Positions 33,796 through 44,159 of a DNA stretch of 64,000 nucleotides are shown here, in pieces (the first letter of the stretch is position 1; each line of letters opens with the position of its first letter). The position numbers and the translations under genes are program-made. The notes below the pieces were generated by a model, which did no database searches, had not been told where the DNA came from, and saw only the letters and a list, made by a program, of their open reading frames with translations. This stretch comes from DASXMR01 sp036495525 (GTDB lineage Bacteria > Actinomycetota > Actinomycetes > Streptosporangiales > Streptosporangiaceae): contig DASXMR010000084.1 of NCBI GenBank assembly GCA_036495525.1, forward strand, positions 11,704 to 75,703, in the 5' to 3' direction.

Positions 33796-34637
33796 TGGCC
33801 GGGCTGCCGGCGCGCCGGCGCCGCCGCGCCGACCCGGCGGCCGGTCTGGCGCAGCGCGAGGCGCTGCTGGCGGGCCGGGAGGCCGTGCGCGAGGGCGAGG
33901 CCATCAGGGTCGAGGGCCTGCACAAGTCGTTCGGCACGGTGCCGGTGCTGCGCGGCATCGACCTCACGCTGGACACGCACGAGGTCGTCTGCCTCATCGG
34001 CGCCTCCGGGTCCGGCAAGTCCACGCTGTTGCGCTGCCTCAACCTGCTGGAGCCCATCAACTCGGGCAGCATCCGGCTGTGGGGCAGGCAAGTAACCGGC
34101 GAAGGCGTGAATGAAAACCTCGTGCGCCGGTACATCGGCATCGTGTTCCAGTCCTACAACTTGTTCCCGCACATGAACGTGCTGCGCAATATCACGCTGG
34201 CACCGCAGAAGGTGCTCGGCTTGCCGGCCGCCGAGGCCGAGCAGGACGCCAGGGCGCTGCTTGACCGGTTCGGGCTGGCCGACCGTGCCGCCGAGTACCC
34301 GGACCGGCTGTCGGGCGGGCAGCAGCAGCGCGTCGCGATCGTCCGCGCGCTGGCCATGCGCCCTCGGATCATGCTGCTCGACGAGGTCACCAGCGCGCTG
34401 GACCCCGAGCTGGTCGCCGAGGTCCTCGACGTGATCAGGGAGCTGGCCGAAGGCGGCATGACCATGCTGATCGCCACCCACGAGATGGGCTTCGCCAGGG
34501 ACATCGCCAGCCGGGTCTGCTTCCTCGCCGACGGCACGATCGTCGAGCAGGCCCCCCCGGCCGAGCTGTTCGGCAGCCCCGGGGATGAGCGCACCCGCCG
34601 GTTCCTGCGCCGGATCACCGAGGCCGGGCGGCTGTGA
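33795..34637 (+). CDS. Amino-acid ABC transporter ATP-binding protein
   Basis: This 280-residue ATPase of the GlnQ/HisP class powers the importer. Walker A is GASGSGKSTLLRCLN, the signature LSGGQQQRVAIVRAL, Walker B IMLLDEVTSALDPEL and the switch His lies in IATHEMGFA. ATG 33795 shares one base with the permease stop; GTG 33792 in frame is an alternative. An IS110-family element begins within about a dozen bases of its stop. Confidence 0.93.
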   Translation: MAGLPARRRRRADPAAGLAQREALLAGREAVREGEAIRVEGLHKSFGTVPVLRGIDLTLDTHEVVCLIGASGSGKSTLLRCLNLLEPINSGSIRLWGRQVTGEGVNENLVRRYIGIVFQSYNLFPHMNVLRNITLAPQKVLGLPAAEAEQDARALLDRFGLADRAAEYPDRLSGGQQQRVAIVRALAMRPRIMLLDEVTSALDPELVAEVLDVIRELAEGGMTMLIATHEMGFARDIASRVCFLADGTIVEQAPPAELFGSPGDERTRRFLRRITEAGRL

Positions 34638-34648
34638 GTAGCCCTGTG

Positions 34649-35902
34649 TCAAGCTGCGGCGGGGTTTTGCTCGGCGAGGATGCGCTGGAGGGCGTGGTGG
34701 CGGGCGGGGTCGTAGGCGAGTCCGTTTTGCCAGCAGTGCCAGATGACGTAGAGCCAGGCGCGGCTGAGGATGCGGACGGCGTGGGCGTGGTCGTGGCCGC
34801 GGGTGATGGCATCGTCGTAAAGCCGGGCGGCCCAGGGGCTGGCGCGGCGGGAGTCGCCGGCGAAGTCGGTGACGGCGTCGCGGAGCTGCTTGTCGCACGA
34901 CCATCGGAACCCGACTGCGCGGATCTTGCCGGACTGGCGGGTGGATGGTGCCACTCCGGCCAGGCAGGCCAGCGACTGGGGGGTTGGGAAGCGGGCGCGG
35001 CAGTCGCCGATCTCGGCGAGCAGCCGGGCGGCGCGGACGCGTCCGGAGCGGGGCAGGCTGGTGAATACGTGCTGGTCGGCGTGGAGCGCGAGCTGCTCGC
35101 TGATCTGGGCCGACAGGGTCTTGATCTGCTCGGTGAGGGTCAGCAGCACGGCCAGCAGCGCGCGGGTGACGTGCGCTTCGGCGCAGCCGTGCTCCCCCGT
35201 CGCACCGCGCGGGGCTGCGGTCAGGCGGGCGTGCAGTACGACGGGCTCGACCCGGCCGCAGTAGGCGGCGCTGGCCAGCCAGGCAGCCATCCGCCGGGCG
35301 GAGAGCCAGTCGGCGCGGTCCTGGCAGTCAAAGCGGGTCAGGAAGGCCAGGCTGATCGGCGAGTCGAGCTCGGCGAACAGGCCGACCGCGGCGGGGAACA
35401 CTCGCTTGAGGTGCTCGCGCAGCTGGTTGGCGACGCCGACTCGGTGGCTGACCAGATCCTTGCGCGCGCGGCAGGCGCGGCGCAGGGCGAGGGTCGCCGG
35501 CGTGTCGGGAACCAGGGGCCGCAGCCGCACCCGGTCGGTCCGCAGCGTGTCGGCCAGCACGAACGCGTCGAACCGGTCATCTTTGTTGCCGGCCGAGCCG
35601 TAACGGCCACGCAGGTTCTTGACCTGATTCGGGCTGATCACCACGACGGCGATGCCAGCCCCCAGCAGCGCATCGACAACCGGGCCATCCGGGCGCTCGA
35701 TCGCCACCTCGCCGACGCCGCGCCTGCCGAGCATGCCCACCAGGGCACGCAGGCCAGCGGCGCTGTGCTCGATGACGCACCGGTGGACCAGGCGCCCGCG
35801 GACATCGACGATCGCGACCGCGTGATCATCGCGTGCCCAGTCCAGGCCGCACGTCAGCCCGCCTGGCGGTTCCTCAGGCAAGACAGATGGGGCAGAATTC
35901 AA
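34649..35902 (-). CDS. IS110-family transposase (DEDD recombinase)
   Basis: This 417-residue transposase has an N-terminal RuvC-like DEDD domain: D21 (CGLDWARDDH), E69 (VAIERPDG), D109 and D112 (NKDDRFDAFVLAD). The C-terminal Tnp domain has SLACLAGVAPSTRQSGK, the family's Ser nucleophile region. A TTG start at 35900-35902 is chosen because GAGGAGG lies upstream, and because the frame further out to 36151 lies in the non-coding end. No internal stop is seen, so it may be active. Confidence 0.85.
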   Translation of the reverse strand: MNSAPSVLPEEPPGGLTCGLDWARDDHAVAIVDVRGRLVHRCVIEHSAAGLRALVGMLGRRGVGEVAIERPDGPVVDALLGAGIAVVVISPNQVKNLRGRYGSAGNKDDRFDAFVLADTLRTDRVRLRPLVPDTPATLALRRACRARKDLVSHRVGVANQLREHLKRVFPAAVGLFAELDSPISLAFLTRFDCQDRADWLSARRMAAWLASAAYCGRVEPVVLHARLTAAPRGATGEHGCAEAHVTRALLAVLLTLTEQIKTLSAQISEQLALHADQHVFTSLPRSGRVRAARLLAEIGDCRARFPTPQSLACLAGVAPSTRQSGKIRAVGFRWSCDKQLRDAVTDFAGDSRRASPWAARLYDDAITRGHDHAHAVRILSRAWLYVIWHCWQNGLAYDPARHHALQRILAEQNPAAA

Positions 35903-36100
35903 GACAGCCTCCTCGCTGCTGATCCCAGTGGGGAGGCACCCTCTTGGTGCCAGGGCGTGGCTGCCGCATCGCTCACTGATCGGCGCTCGACGGCGCACAG
36001 CCCTGTCGACGGTCGGCACGCCCCGGGAACCGGCAGGCCCCGCAGAACTCACAGTGGACGTCCACCGCGTCAAGCGAGCAGGGCGATGACCTGCCGGCAC
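35903..36100 (-). ncRNA. Candidate IS110 bridge RNA region
   Basis: In IS110-type elements the non-coding end upstream of the transposase encodes a bridge RNA with loops pairing to target and donor DNA. This stretch is rich in paired segments: GGCACC-CTCTT-GGTGCC (about 35936-35952), the 12-base palindrome GTGGACGTCCAC (36054-36065), the arms CCGGCAGG (36030-36037) with CCTGCCGG (36090-36097), and GCACCT-C-AGGTGC just beyond. The limits and loop assignment are inference. Confidence 0.4.
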
Positions 36101-36153
36101 CTCAGGTGCATCAGCGATCCATCCAAGACCGCCGACATAAGGATGGTGCACCA

Positions 36154-36891
36154 GTGAGCGGCTACCAGGCGGCCGACGTGCCAGCCGTGGCCAGGCGACG
36201 CCGCCGACGGCGGCCGCTGCGCGCGCTGCTGATCACCGTGGTCGTCGTGCTCGGCCTGCTGGTAGCCGCCGACTTCACCGCCCGGGCAATCGCCCAGGAC
36301 CGGCTGGCCGCGCAGATCCGCAGCCACGGCTTCCCGAAGAAGCCGCAGGTATCGATCCACGGGTTCCCCTTCCTCACCCAGCTGGCCGCCAGGAAGTTCG
36401 GCCTGGTCACCATCAGCTCGCATGACGTGGCCGAAGGGCAGGTGCAGGTCAGCAGCATCAAGGCGGCGCTGCACCACGTCACGGTCAGCTCCGGTTACAG
36501 CGGCGGGACGGTCAGCCGCCTCAGCGGCTCGGCCCTGATCACCTTTCCCGAGCTCGCCAGGGCACTGGTGTCCAGGGTCGGCGCGCTTGGCGCGGTCGTC
36601 GGGGACGCCGGGCTGCAGCTCAGCCGGGCCAGCAGCAGCGAGGTGCGGGCTCGCATCAACCTCGTCATCACCAGCGCATCGGCTGTCTGGCGGATCACCG
36701 AGCACCCTGGCAGCATGAGCGCGGTGCTGGTCACCAGCAGCGGGCTGCCGCCCGAGCTGCTGGACTCGATCAGGACGATCACGGTGCCGCTGCCGTCCCT
36801 GCCCCTCGGCCTGACGATCAGGGCCATCACCGTGACGCCCAGCGGCCTCACCGGCTCACTTGCCGGACGGAACCTCTCATTCGGTAGCTGA
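36154..36891 (+). CDS. DUF2993 (LmeA-like) phospholipid-binding protein
   Basis: This 245-residue protein has an Arg-rich head, a signal/anchor helix (ALLITVVVVLGLLVAADFTA) and an extracytosolic DUF2993 domain beginning RAIAQDRLAAQIRSHGFPKK with IHGFPFLTQLAARKFGLVTI. LmeA in mycobacteria binds phospholipid and affects lipomannan elongation. GTG 36154 is chosen; an in-frame ATG at 36106 lies towards the IS end. The gene may have lost its original upstream region to the IS insertion. Confidence 0.8.
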   Translation: MSGYQAADVPAVARRRRRRRPLRALLITVVVVLGLLVAADFTARAIAQDRLAAQIRSHGFPKKPQVSIHGFPFLTQLAARKFGLVTISSHDVAEGQVQVSSIKAALHHVTVSSGYSGGTVSRLSGSALITFPELARALVSRVGALGAVVGDAGLQLSRASSSEVRARINLVITSASAVWRITEHPGSMSAVLVTSSGLPPELLDSIRTITVPLPSLPLGLTIRAITVTPSGLTGSLAGRNLSFGS

Positions 36892-37243
36892 CCTGCGCAA
36901 ACTCGGCCCGATCAGGGCCTGGCGCACCGGTATCGATAGGAAGTTGTGACAATATCTGCTCCGTTTCGCCACCGGAGTGAAACTACGATCCGGAACGAAT
37001 CGTGCATGCGGGGTGCCTGACTGCCCCGCGCACCGGCTAGGGCCGGCCGGCTGCACGGCGCTGACAGCGAGGAACGGGGACACGTGCCCTGACCAGGCCA
37101 GGCATGAGGCCGCGATCAACCTGAGATCACGGTCTGCATAGCCTATGTAACTGGCTGTGCACTGCCTGGGAAGCACCGGAGCATACGCCGGCCCCTATGC
37201 GGGCTTCGCGCCCGCAACGATGCAGCATGACAAAGGAGTGAGT
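36892..37243 (+). promoter_or_regulatory. Upstream region of the oligopeptide transporter operon
   Basis: This 352-base stretch is relatively less GC-rich than its surroundings and must hold the promoter of the five-component importer. An inverted repeat GTTTC-N10-GAAAC lies at 36963-36982 and could be an operator. AAAGGAG before the ATG at 37244 is the ribosome-binding site. No riboswitch class is recognised. Confidence 0.35.
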
Positions 37244-39112
37244 ATGTTTCCACGCAGACGCAAGCTGCGGCTGGGCAGCGGGGTAGCGGTTATCGCTGCC
37301 GCGGCCCTGCTGGCAGCGGGCTGCGGCTCCAGTGGCGGCTCGACCGCGAGCTCCGGGGCGACCGTCAAGGGCGGCACCGCTAGCTTCGCCGAGCTACCCA
37401 CTGCGACGCCGAACTGGATCTGGCCGTTCATGCCGATCACCAACTACAGCGTGTCCAACTCACAGCAGTTCCAGTGGCTGATGTACCGGCCGCTGTACAT
37501 GTTCGGCAACAACGGACAGTCGATCAACGTGAACTACGCGCTGTCGCCGGCCAACGCGCCGGTCTACAGCAACGGCGGCAAGACAGTCACCATCACGATG
37601 AAGGGCTGGAAGTGGTCGAACGGCGAGACCGTCAACGCCGCTGACGTCGTCTTCTGGATGCACATGCTGCAGGCTGAGAAGGCGAACTTCGCCGGCTTCT
37701 CGCCCGGCCTGCTGCCTGACAACATGAAGTCGGTGACCGGCAGCGGCAACAAGGTCGTCATGCAGCTGGACAAGCCGTACTCGAGCATCTGGTTCACCTA
37801 CAACCAGCTGGCCATCATCACGCCGATGCCGATGGCCTGGGATGTCACCAGCCTGCACGGCAAGGCCGGCAGCGGTGGCTGCACCACCGACTCGGCGGCC
37901 GACAGCTTCGCCAAGTGCAAGGCAGTGTTCAACTTCCTTACCGCACAGTCGAAGGCCACCTCGACGTACGTGTCCAGCCCGATCTGGTCTGTCGTCGACG
38001 GCCCGTGGAAGCTGACCCACTTCGACACCGCAGGGCACTCGACCTTCGTGCCGAACACGAAGTACTCGGGCAGCCCGAAGCCGACCCTGTCGCAGTTCAA
38101 GCTCGTGCCGTTCACCGACGACGCGACCGAGTACACCGCGCTGAAGACAGGACAGCTGAGCGTCGGCTACATCCCGGCCGCTGACCTGCCGCAGAGGCCG
38201 GCCAACTCGGCCGTCCCGGCGGTAGACCCGACCGGGAAGAACTTCAAGCTGGCGCCGAACTATGACTACGGCGTCGCCTACTACCAGCCGAACTTCAACA
38301 ACCCGACGTTCGGCGCCGTGTTCAAGCAGCTGTACGCCCGCCAGGCGCTGCAGCTGGCGGTCGACCAGGTCGGCATGGACAAGGCCGTGTACCGCGGCTA
38401 CTCCAACCCGACCAGCGGCGGCGTGCCGTCGGTGCCCACGAACCAGTTCGTGCCACCGCAGCAGAAGCTGAACGGCGGCACCGGGCCGTACGCGTTCGAC
38501 ACCGCCAAGGCCACCAGCCTGCTCACCAGCCACGGCTGGAAGATGACCAATGGCGTCATGGTCTGCCAGAACGCCGGCACCAGCGCGAGCCAGTGCGGTG
38601 CGGGCATCAAGGCTGGCACGCCGTTCAAGTTCACCCTGCAGTACTCGACCGGCGTCGCGGCCTTCACCCAGGAGGCCTCGGTGTACAAGTCCGACGCCTC
38701 GAAGGCAGGCATCGACATCAACCTGGTCGGGCAGTCCTTCAACGCCATCATCGGCCAGGCCGTGCCGTGCAAGCCCACCCAGTCCAGCTGCAAGTGGGAC
38801 GCGCTCATGTACGGCCTCTGGGTCTTCAACGGCCCGGGCTTCGAGCCGACCGGCGAGCCGCTGTTCCAGACCGGTGCGGGTTCCAACTCGGGTAGCTACT
38901 CCAACCCGACGATGGACAAGCTGATCAACGAGACCCACACCAGCAGCAGCCTGACCGTGTTCCACAACTACGCGGACTTCGTGGCGCAGCAGCTTCCGTA
39001 CATCTGGATGCCGCTGAACTACAACGTGCAGGCAGTCAACAACAAGCTGCACAACGTCACGTTCAACTCGCTGCAGACCCTGCTCCCTGAGTACTGGGCC
39101 TTCTCGCATTAA
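37244..39112 (+). CDS. Oligopeptide ABC transporter substrate-binding lipoprotein
   Basis: This 622-residue SBP of family 5 (DppA/OppA) has a lipoprotein signal with LLAAGC (C27). The mature part carries the peptide-SBP phrases VTITMKGWKWSNGETVNAADV and, further on, ALQLAVDQVGMDKAVYRGYS. It is rich in Asn, Ser and Thr, as expected for an exported protein. AGGAG lies 6 bases before the ATG. The permeases and fused ATPase follow on the same strand. Peptides or nickel/glycosides are possible substrates. Confidence 0.9.
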   Translation: MFPRRRKLRLGSGVAVIAAAALLAAGCGSSGGSTASSGATVKGGTASFAELPTATPNWIWPFMPITNYSVSNSQQFQWLMYRPLYMFGNNGQSINVNYALSPANAPVYSNGGKTVTITMKGWKWSNGETVNAADVVFWMHMLQAEKANFAGFSPGLLPDNMKSVTGSGNKVVMQLDKPYSSIWFTYNQLAIITPMPMAWDVTSLHGKAGSGGCTTDSAADSFAKCKAVFNFLTAQSKATSTYVSSPIWSVVDGPWKLTHFDTAGHSTFVPNTKYSGSPKPTLSQFKLVPFTDDATEYTALKTGQLSVGYIPAADLPQRPANSAVPAVDPTGKNFKLAPNYDYGVAYYQPNFNNPTFGAVFKQLYARQALQLAVDQVGMDKAVYRGYSNPTSGGVPSVPTNQFVPPQQKLNGGTGPYAFDTAKATSLLTSHGWKMTNGVMVCQNAGTSASQCGAGIKAGTPFKFTLQYSTGVAAFTQEASVYKSDASKAGIDINLVGQSFNAIIGQAVPCKPTQSSCKWDALMYGLWVFNGPGFEPTGEPLFQTGAGSNSGSYSNPTMDKLINETHTSSSLTVFHNYADFVAQQLPYIWMPLNYNVQAVNNKLHNVTFNSLQTLLPEYWAFSH

Positions 39113-39123
39113 CCGGCTGACAA

Positions 39124-39165
39124 CCGCTGGCCGCCGTTCCCTTCACCGGGGGCGGCGGCCAGCGG
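39124..39165 (+). terminator. Intercistronic stem-loop after the substrate-binding gene
   Basis: CCGCTGGCCGCC (39124-39135) is exactly complementary to GGCGGCCAGCGG (39154-39165), an uninterrupted 12-bp stem with an 18-base loop and no U tract. Its place, 12 bases after the binding-protein stop and before the permease genes, fits a partial terminator or mRNA-stabilising hairpin that keeps binding protein more abundant than the membrane parts. Confidence 0.6.
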
Positions 39166-39294
39166 CCGGCTGGCAGCCGCGGCCAGGCACCCTGGCAGCG
39201 GCCGGCCGACAGCAGGCCATGAACTATCGTCAACTAGCGGGGCCAGCGGTGCTGGTGCCGCCCCGACCTGGCAGAACGAGGGGAGCGAGGCGCG

Positions 39295-40242
39295 ATGACC
39301 GGGTACCTGATCCGCCGGTTCCTGCAGATGATCATTGTGCTGTTCTTCGTGACCGTCTTCACGATGCTGCTGATCCACCTGTTCCCCGGCGGCCCGATCC
39401 GGGCGCTGCTCGGACCCCGTGCCACCCCTGAGCAGGTCGCCCATTACAACGCCGTGTACGGCTTCAACCGGCCGATCTACGTCCAGTACGGCAAGTGGAT
39501 CTGGCAGCTGCTGCACGGCAACCTCGGCTACTCGCAGAAGCTCAATCAGAATGTCAGCAGCCTGCTCGCCCAGGACCTGCCCAAGACCGTCGTGCTGGTG
39601 GCGATCGGCACCGCGGTGTCCCTGATCGTCGGCATCCCGCTCGGCGTCTACCAGGCAGTCAAGCGCTACACCGTCGGCGACTACGTGCTGACCGGCATCT
39701 CCTTCCTGGGCTACGCCACCCCCACCTTCTTCTTCTCGCTGATACTCATCGAGGTCTTCTCCATTCACCTGCACCTGCTGCCGGGCTCGGCTCCGCAGGG
39801 CGTCACGCTCGGGGCGGTACTGAGCGACCCCAAGGCGCTGATCCTGCCGGTTGTCGCCTTCGCCTTCCTCGGCTACGCCCTCTGGTCCCGGTTCATGCGC
39901 TCTTCGGTCATGGACAACCTGGTCCAGGACTACGTCCGGACGGCCAGGGCAAAGGGCGCCAGCGAGGGCCGGGTGCTGTGGGGGCACGTTTTCCGCAACT
40001 CGCTGATCTCGATCGTGACGCTGCTCGGCCTGTCGATACCGTCACTGGTGGCTGGCGCGATCTTCATCGAGGTCGTGTTCAACTATCCCGGCATGGGCCT
40101 GGCGTTCTTCAACGCCGCCGAGAACGTGGACTACCAGGTGCTGCTTAGCTTCACCGTCATCGCCACCTTGGCCACGATCCTCGGCAACCTGATCGCTGAC
40201 ATCGGATACGCCGTGCTCGACCCGAGGGTGAGGTACAGCTGA
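39295..40242 (+). CDS. Oligopeptide ABC transporter permease (DppB/OppB type)
   Basis: This 315-residue permease begins MTGYLIRRFLQMIIVLFFVT, the DppB signature, and has six helices. LLIHLFPGGPIRALLG forms the extracellular loop start. The EAA loop reads YVRTARAKGASEGRVLWGHVFRN. Its stop shares one base with the next start (TGATG). Confidence 0.93.
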   Translation: MTGYLIRRFLQMIIVLFFVTVFTMLLIHLFPGGPIRALLGPRATPEQVAHYNAVYGFNRPIYVQYGKWIWQLLHGNLGYSQKLNQNVSSLLAQDLPKTVVLVAIGTAVSLIVGIPLGVYQAVKRYTVGDYVLTGISFLGYATPTFFFSLILIEVFSIHLHLLPGSAPQGVTLGAVLSDPKALILPVVAFAFLGYALWSRFMRSSVMDNLVQDYVRTARAKGASEGRVLWGHVFRNSLISIVTLLGLSIPSLVAGAIFIEVVFNYPGMGLAFFNAAENVDYQVLLSFTVIATLATILGNLIADIGYAVLDPRVRYS

Positions 40243-41213
40243 TGGCTATTTCGCCCCAGCCGCTCGGCACGCCGGGTCTCGACAGCGGCCACGAGGCAAA
40301 CGGCGCCGGCAGCCTGACCGCCGTCGAGGCAGCCGAGCTCGGCCTTGAGCCTGCCGTCAAGCCGCGGAGCATGCTGCGGCGCGGCTGGGAGGTCTTCGCG
40401 GAGAACCGGCTCGCGCTCGTCAGCATCGTCGTGCTGGTGCTGATCTTCGGGTTCTGCTTCATCGGCCCGCTGGTCTACCACACCGACCAGATCCACACGA
40501 ACCTGGACGACACGCTCTGCCGGCCAGGTGCATCCCACCTGCTCGGCTGCAACGAGCTTGGCTACGACCAGCTCGGCAGGCTGATGGTCGGCGGCCGGGT
40601 ATCGCTCGAGGTCGGGCTGGCCGCCGCGCTGGTGGCCTGTCTCTTCGGCACCCTCTACGGTGCCTTCTCCGGCTTCATCGGCGGACCGGTCGACTCGTTC
40701 CTGATGCGGATCGTCGACGCCGGCCTGTCACTGCCGTTCATCATGGTGATCATCATCCTGTCGGTCATCTTCCACCCGAACCCGGCTGTCATGATCCTGG
40801 TCATCGCCTCGTTCTACTGGCTCGGCGTGGCCCGGCTGATCCGCGGCGAGACGCTCACGCTGAGAACCAGGGAGTACGTGCAGGCGGTCAAGATCATCGG
40901 CGGTGGCGGAACCCGGTCGGTGGTCAGGCACGTGGTGCCGAACGCGATCGGCACGATCATCGTCCAGGCGACCTTCGCGGTGGCCGACTCGATCCTGATC
41001 CTGGCCGGCCTCGGCTTCCTCGGCCTCGGCGTCCAGCCGCCGAGCACCGACTGGGGCACGATGCTCTCCGGCGGCCTGACCTACCTGCAGGGATCGAACT
41101 ACTGGTGGCTGATCTACCCGCCGGGTATCGCGATCATCATCACCTGCATCGCGTTCAACTTCATCGGCGACGCGCTCCGCGACGCCTTCGAGACCCGGCT
41201 GCAGCGCAGGTAA
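40242..41213 (+). CDS. Oligopeptide ABC transporter permease (DppC/OppC type)
   Basis: This 323-residue permease has a cytoplasmic head of about 50 residues with LRRGWEVFAENRLALVSIVV, which is typical of DppC. Six helices follow. The EAA loop is YVQAVKIIGGGGTRSVVRHVVPN, and LAGLGFLGLGVQPPSTDWGTML is the diagnostic DppC phrase. It pairs with the DppB-type protein to form the channel. Confidence 0.93.
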   Translation: MAISPQPLGTPGLDSGHEANGAGSLTAVEAAELGLEPAVKPRSMLRRGWEVFAENRLALVSIVVLVLIFGFCFIGPLVYHTDQIHTNLDDTLCRPGASHLLGCNELGYDQLGRLMVGGRVSLEVGLAAALVACLFGTLYGAFSGFIGGPVDSFLMRIVDAGLSLPFIMVIIILSVIFHPNPAVMILVIASFYWLGVARLIRGETLTLRTREYVQAVKIIGGGGTRSVVRHVVPNAIGTIIVQATFAVADSILILAGLGFLGLGVQPPSTDWGTMLSGGLTYLQGSNYWWLIYPPGIAIIITCIAFNFIGDALRDAFETRLQRR

Positions 41214-41227
41214 GCCGGCAGGCGGGC

Positions 41228-41245
41228 GAGGAGGAGGAGGAGGAG
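41228..41245 (+). repeat. (GAG)6 microsatellite serving as ribosome-binding site
   Basis: Six perfect GAG triplets lie directly upstream of the GTG start at 41251, with ATCTA between. The repeat supplies several overlapping GGAG Shine-Dalgarno matches for the fused ATPase gene. Such a tract could change length by slippage and alter translation. Confidence 0.8.
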
Positions 41246-41250
41246 ATCTA

Positions 41251-43323
<2,073 letters not shown>

Positions 43324-43330
43324 CCGACGC

Positions 43331-43365
43331 TCCCTGGCCGGGCGGCTGCCCTGCCCGGCCAGGGA
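43331..43365. terminator. Strong hairpin between convergent operons
   Basis: TCCCTGGCCGGGC (43331-43343) and GCCCGGCCAGGGA (43353-43365) form a perfect 13-bp stem with a 9-base loop, 8 bases after the ATPase stop and 27 bases before the stop of the leftward lipid operon. The symmetrical position suggests a bidirectional terminator. There is no U tract, as is usual in actinomycetes. Confidence 0.7.
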
Positions 43366-43391
43366 ACGCCAGGCCGGCCGCGCGGCAAGGC

Positions 43392-44159
43392 TCAGCCGGG
43401 CGGCAAGGCGCTGGCGGCGACAGCCGGCTGGCGGCCGAAGACGATGCGCATGCCGTGGCCGCGCAAGGTGGACCGGAACCACCGGTACGAGACGACGATC
43501 CCGGCTGCCACCAGGCCGTAGGAGATCACCGGGCGCAGCACGACGATGCTGCCGACCGGCACGTGCAGCAGCAGCACGATGGTCGCAGCGCCGTTGGCGG
43601 CGCAGACGATCGCCCACAGCAGAGTCAGCCGGCTGAAGAACCTGGCGATGTGCGGATGCGCGTCGAGCGCGGCCGGAAACACGCAGAAGTCATTGGCCAG
43701 CCTCCTGGTCAGCGGCTTGCCTGGCACCAGCGAGGCCAGCAGCAGCACGGCGATGCAGAAGTTGCCGAGGCTGGGCTGCAGGAAGTAGACGAACGCGCTG
43801 TTCGTGACGAAGGCGACGACGAAGCGCGCGGTGATCAGCCCGGCGCTGAGGATGACCACGCCCGGCACCTTCTTGCGCGCCGCCAGCCGACAGGTGATCA
43901 GCAGGTAGGACCACAGCAGCGAGGCCACCAGCGCCCAGCGCAGGTCAACGAAGCTGAGTACGGCGTAGAACGTGACGGCCGGGACGACAGCGCCTTCGAT
44001 GATGTGCTCGCCCGAGCGCCGTACGCACTCACGAACCGACGGCAGGTGGATGGCGTGCTCCTGCTGCTCGCTCCCTGGCTGGGAGCGGGATTCCCGCCGC
44101 GCTGCTCGCCCTGCTGTACGCCGGGCGGTTGGTTGCGGGGGGGTGGGAGTCTGCCTCAC
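43392..44159 (-). CDS. VC0807/DUF3159-like integral membrane protein
   Basis: The core of this protein, from SVRECVRRSGEHIIEGAVVP onward, has about six helices and looks like the VC0807/DUF3159 group of actinobacterial membrane proteins. Function is unknown. GTG 44159 gives 255 residues and has AGGGACG upstream; the frame is open to an ATG at 44270. Either start overlaps the C-terminal end of the preceding UPF0104 gene by 130-240 bases, which is unusual here. It is the last gene of the lipid operon. Confidence 0.6.
   Translation of the reverse strand: MRQTPTPPQPTARRTAGRAARRESRSQPGSEQQEHAIHLPSVRECVRRSGEHIIEGAVVPAVTFYAVLSFVDLRWALVASLLWSYLLITCRLAARKKVPGVVILSAGLITARFVVAFVTNSAFVYFLQPSLGNFCIAVLLLASLVPGKPLTRRLANDFCVFPAALDAHPHIARFFSRLTLLWAIVCAANGAATIVLLLHVPVGSIVVLRPVISYGLVAAGIVVSYRWFRSTLRGHGMRIVFGRQPAVAASALPPG

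Larger units (their letters stand above)
34640..36110 (-). mobile_element. IS110-family insertion sequence (ends approximate)
   Basis: The element contains one transposase gene (34649-35902) and a longer non-coding 5' end of about 200 bases. IS110 elements lack clear terminal inverted repeats and insert by a bridge-RNA-guided mechanism, so exact ends cannot be read without a second copy or an empty site. The left limit must lie between the ABC ATPase stop (34637) and 34649. The right limit lies before the LmeA-like start at 36154. It sits between two complete genes and breaks neither. Confidence 0.6.

Noticed and set aside
37460..39109. Long minus-strand open frame opposite the oligopeptide-binding protein
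   Set aside because: Arg/Val/Leu/His-rich mirror of a GC-biased coding strand; the opposite strand encodes a complete lipoprotein with family motifs.
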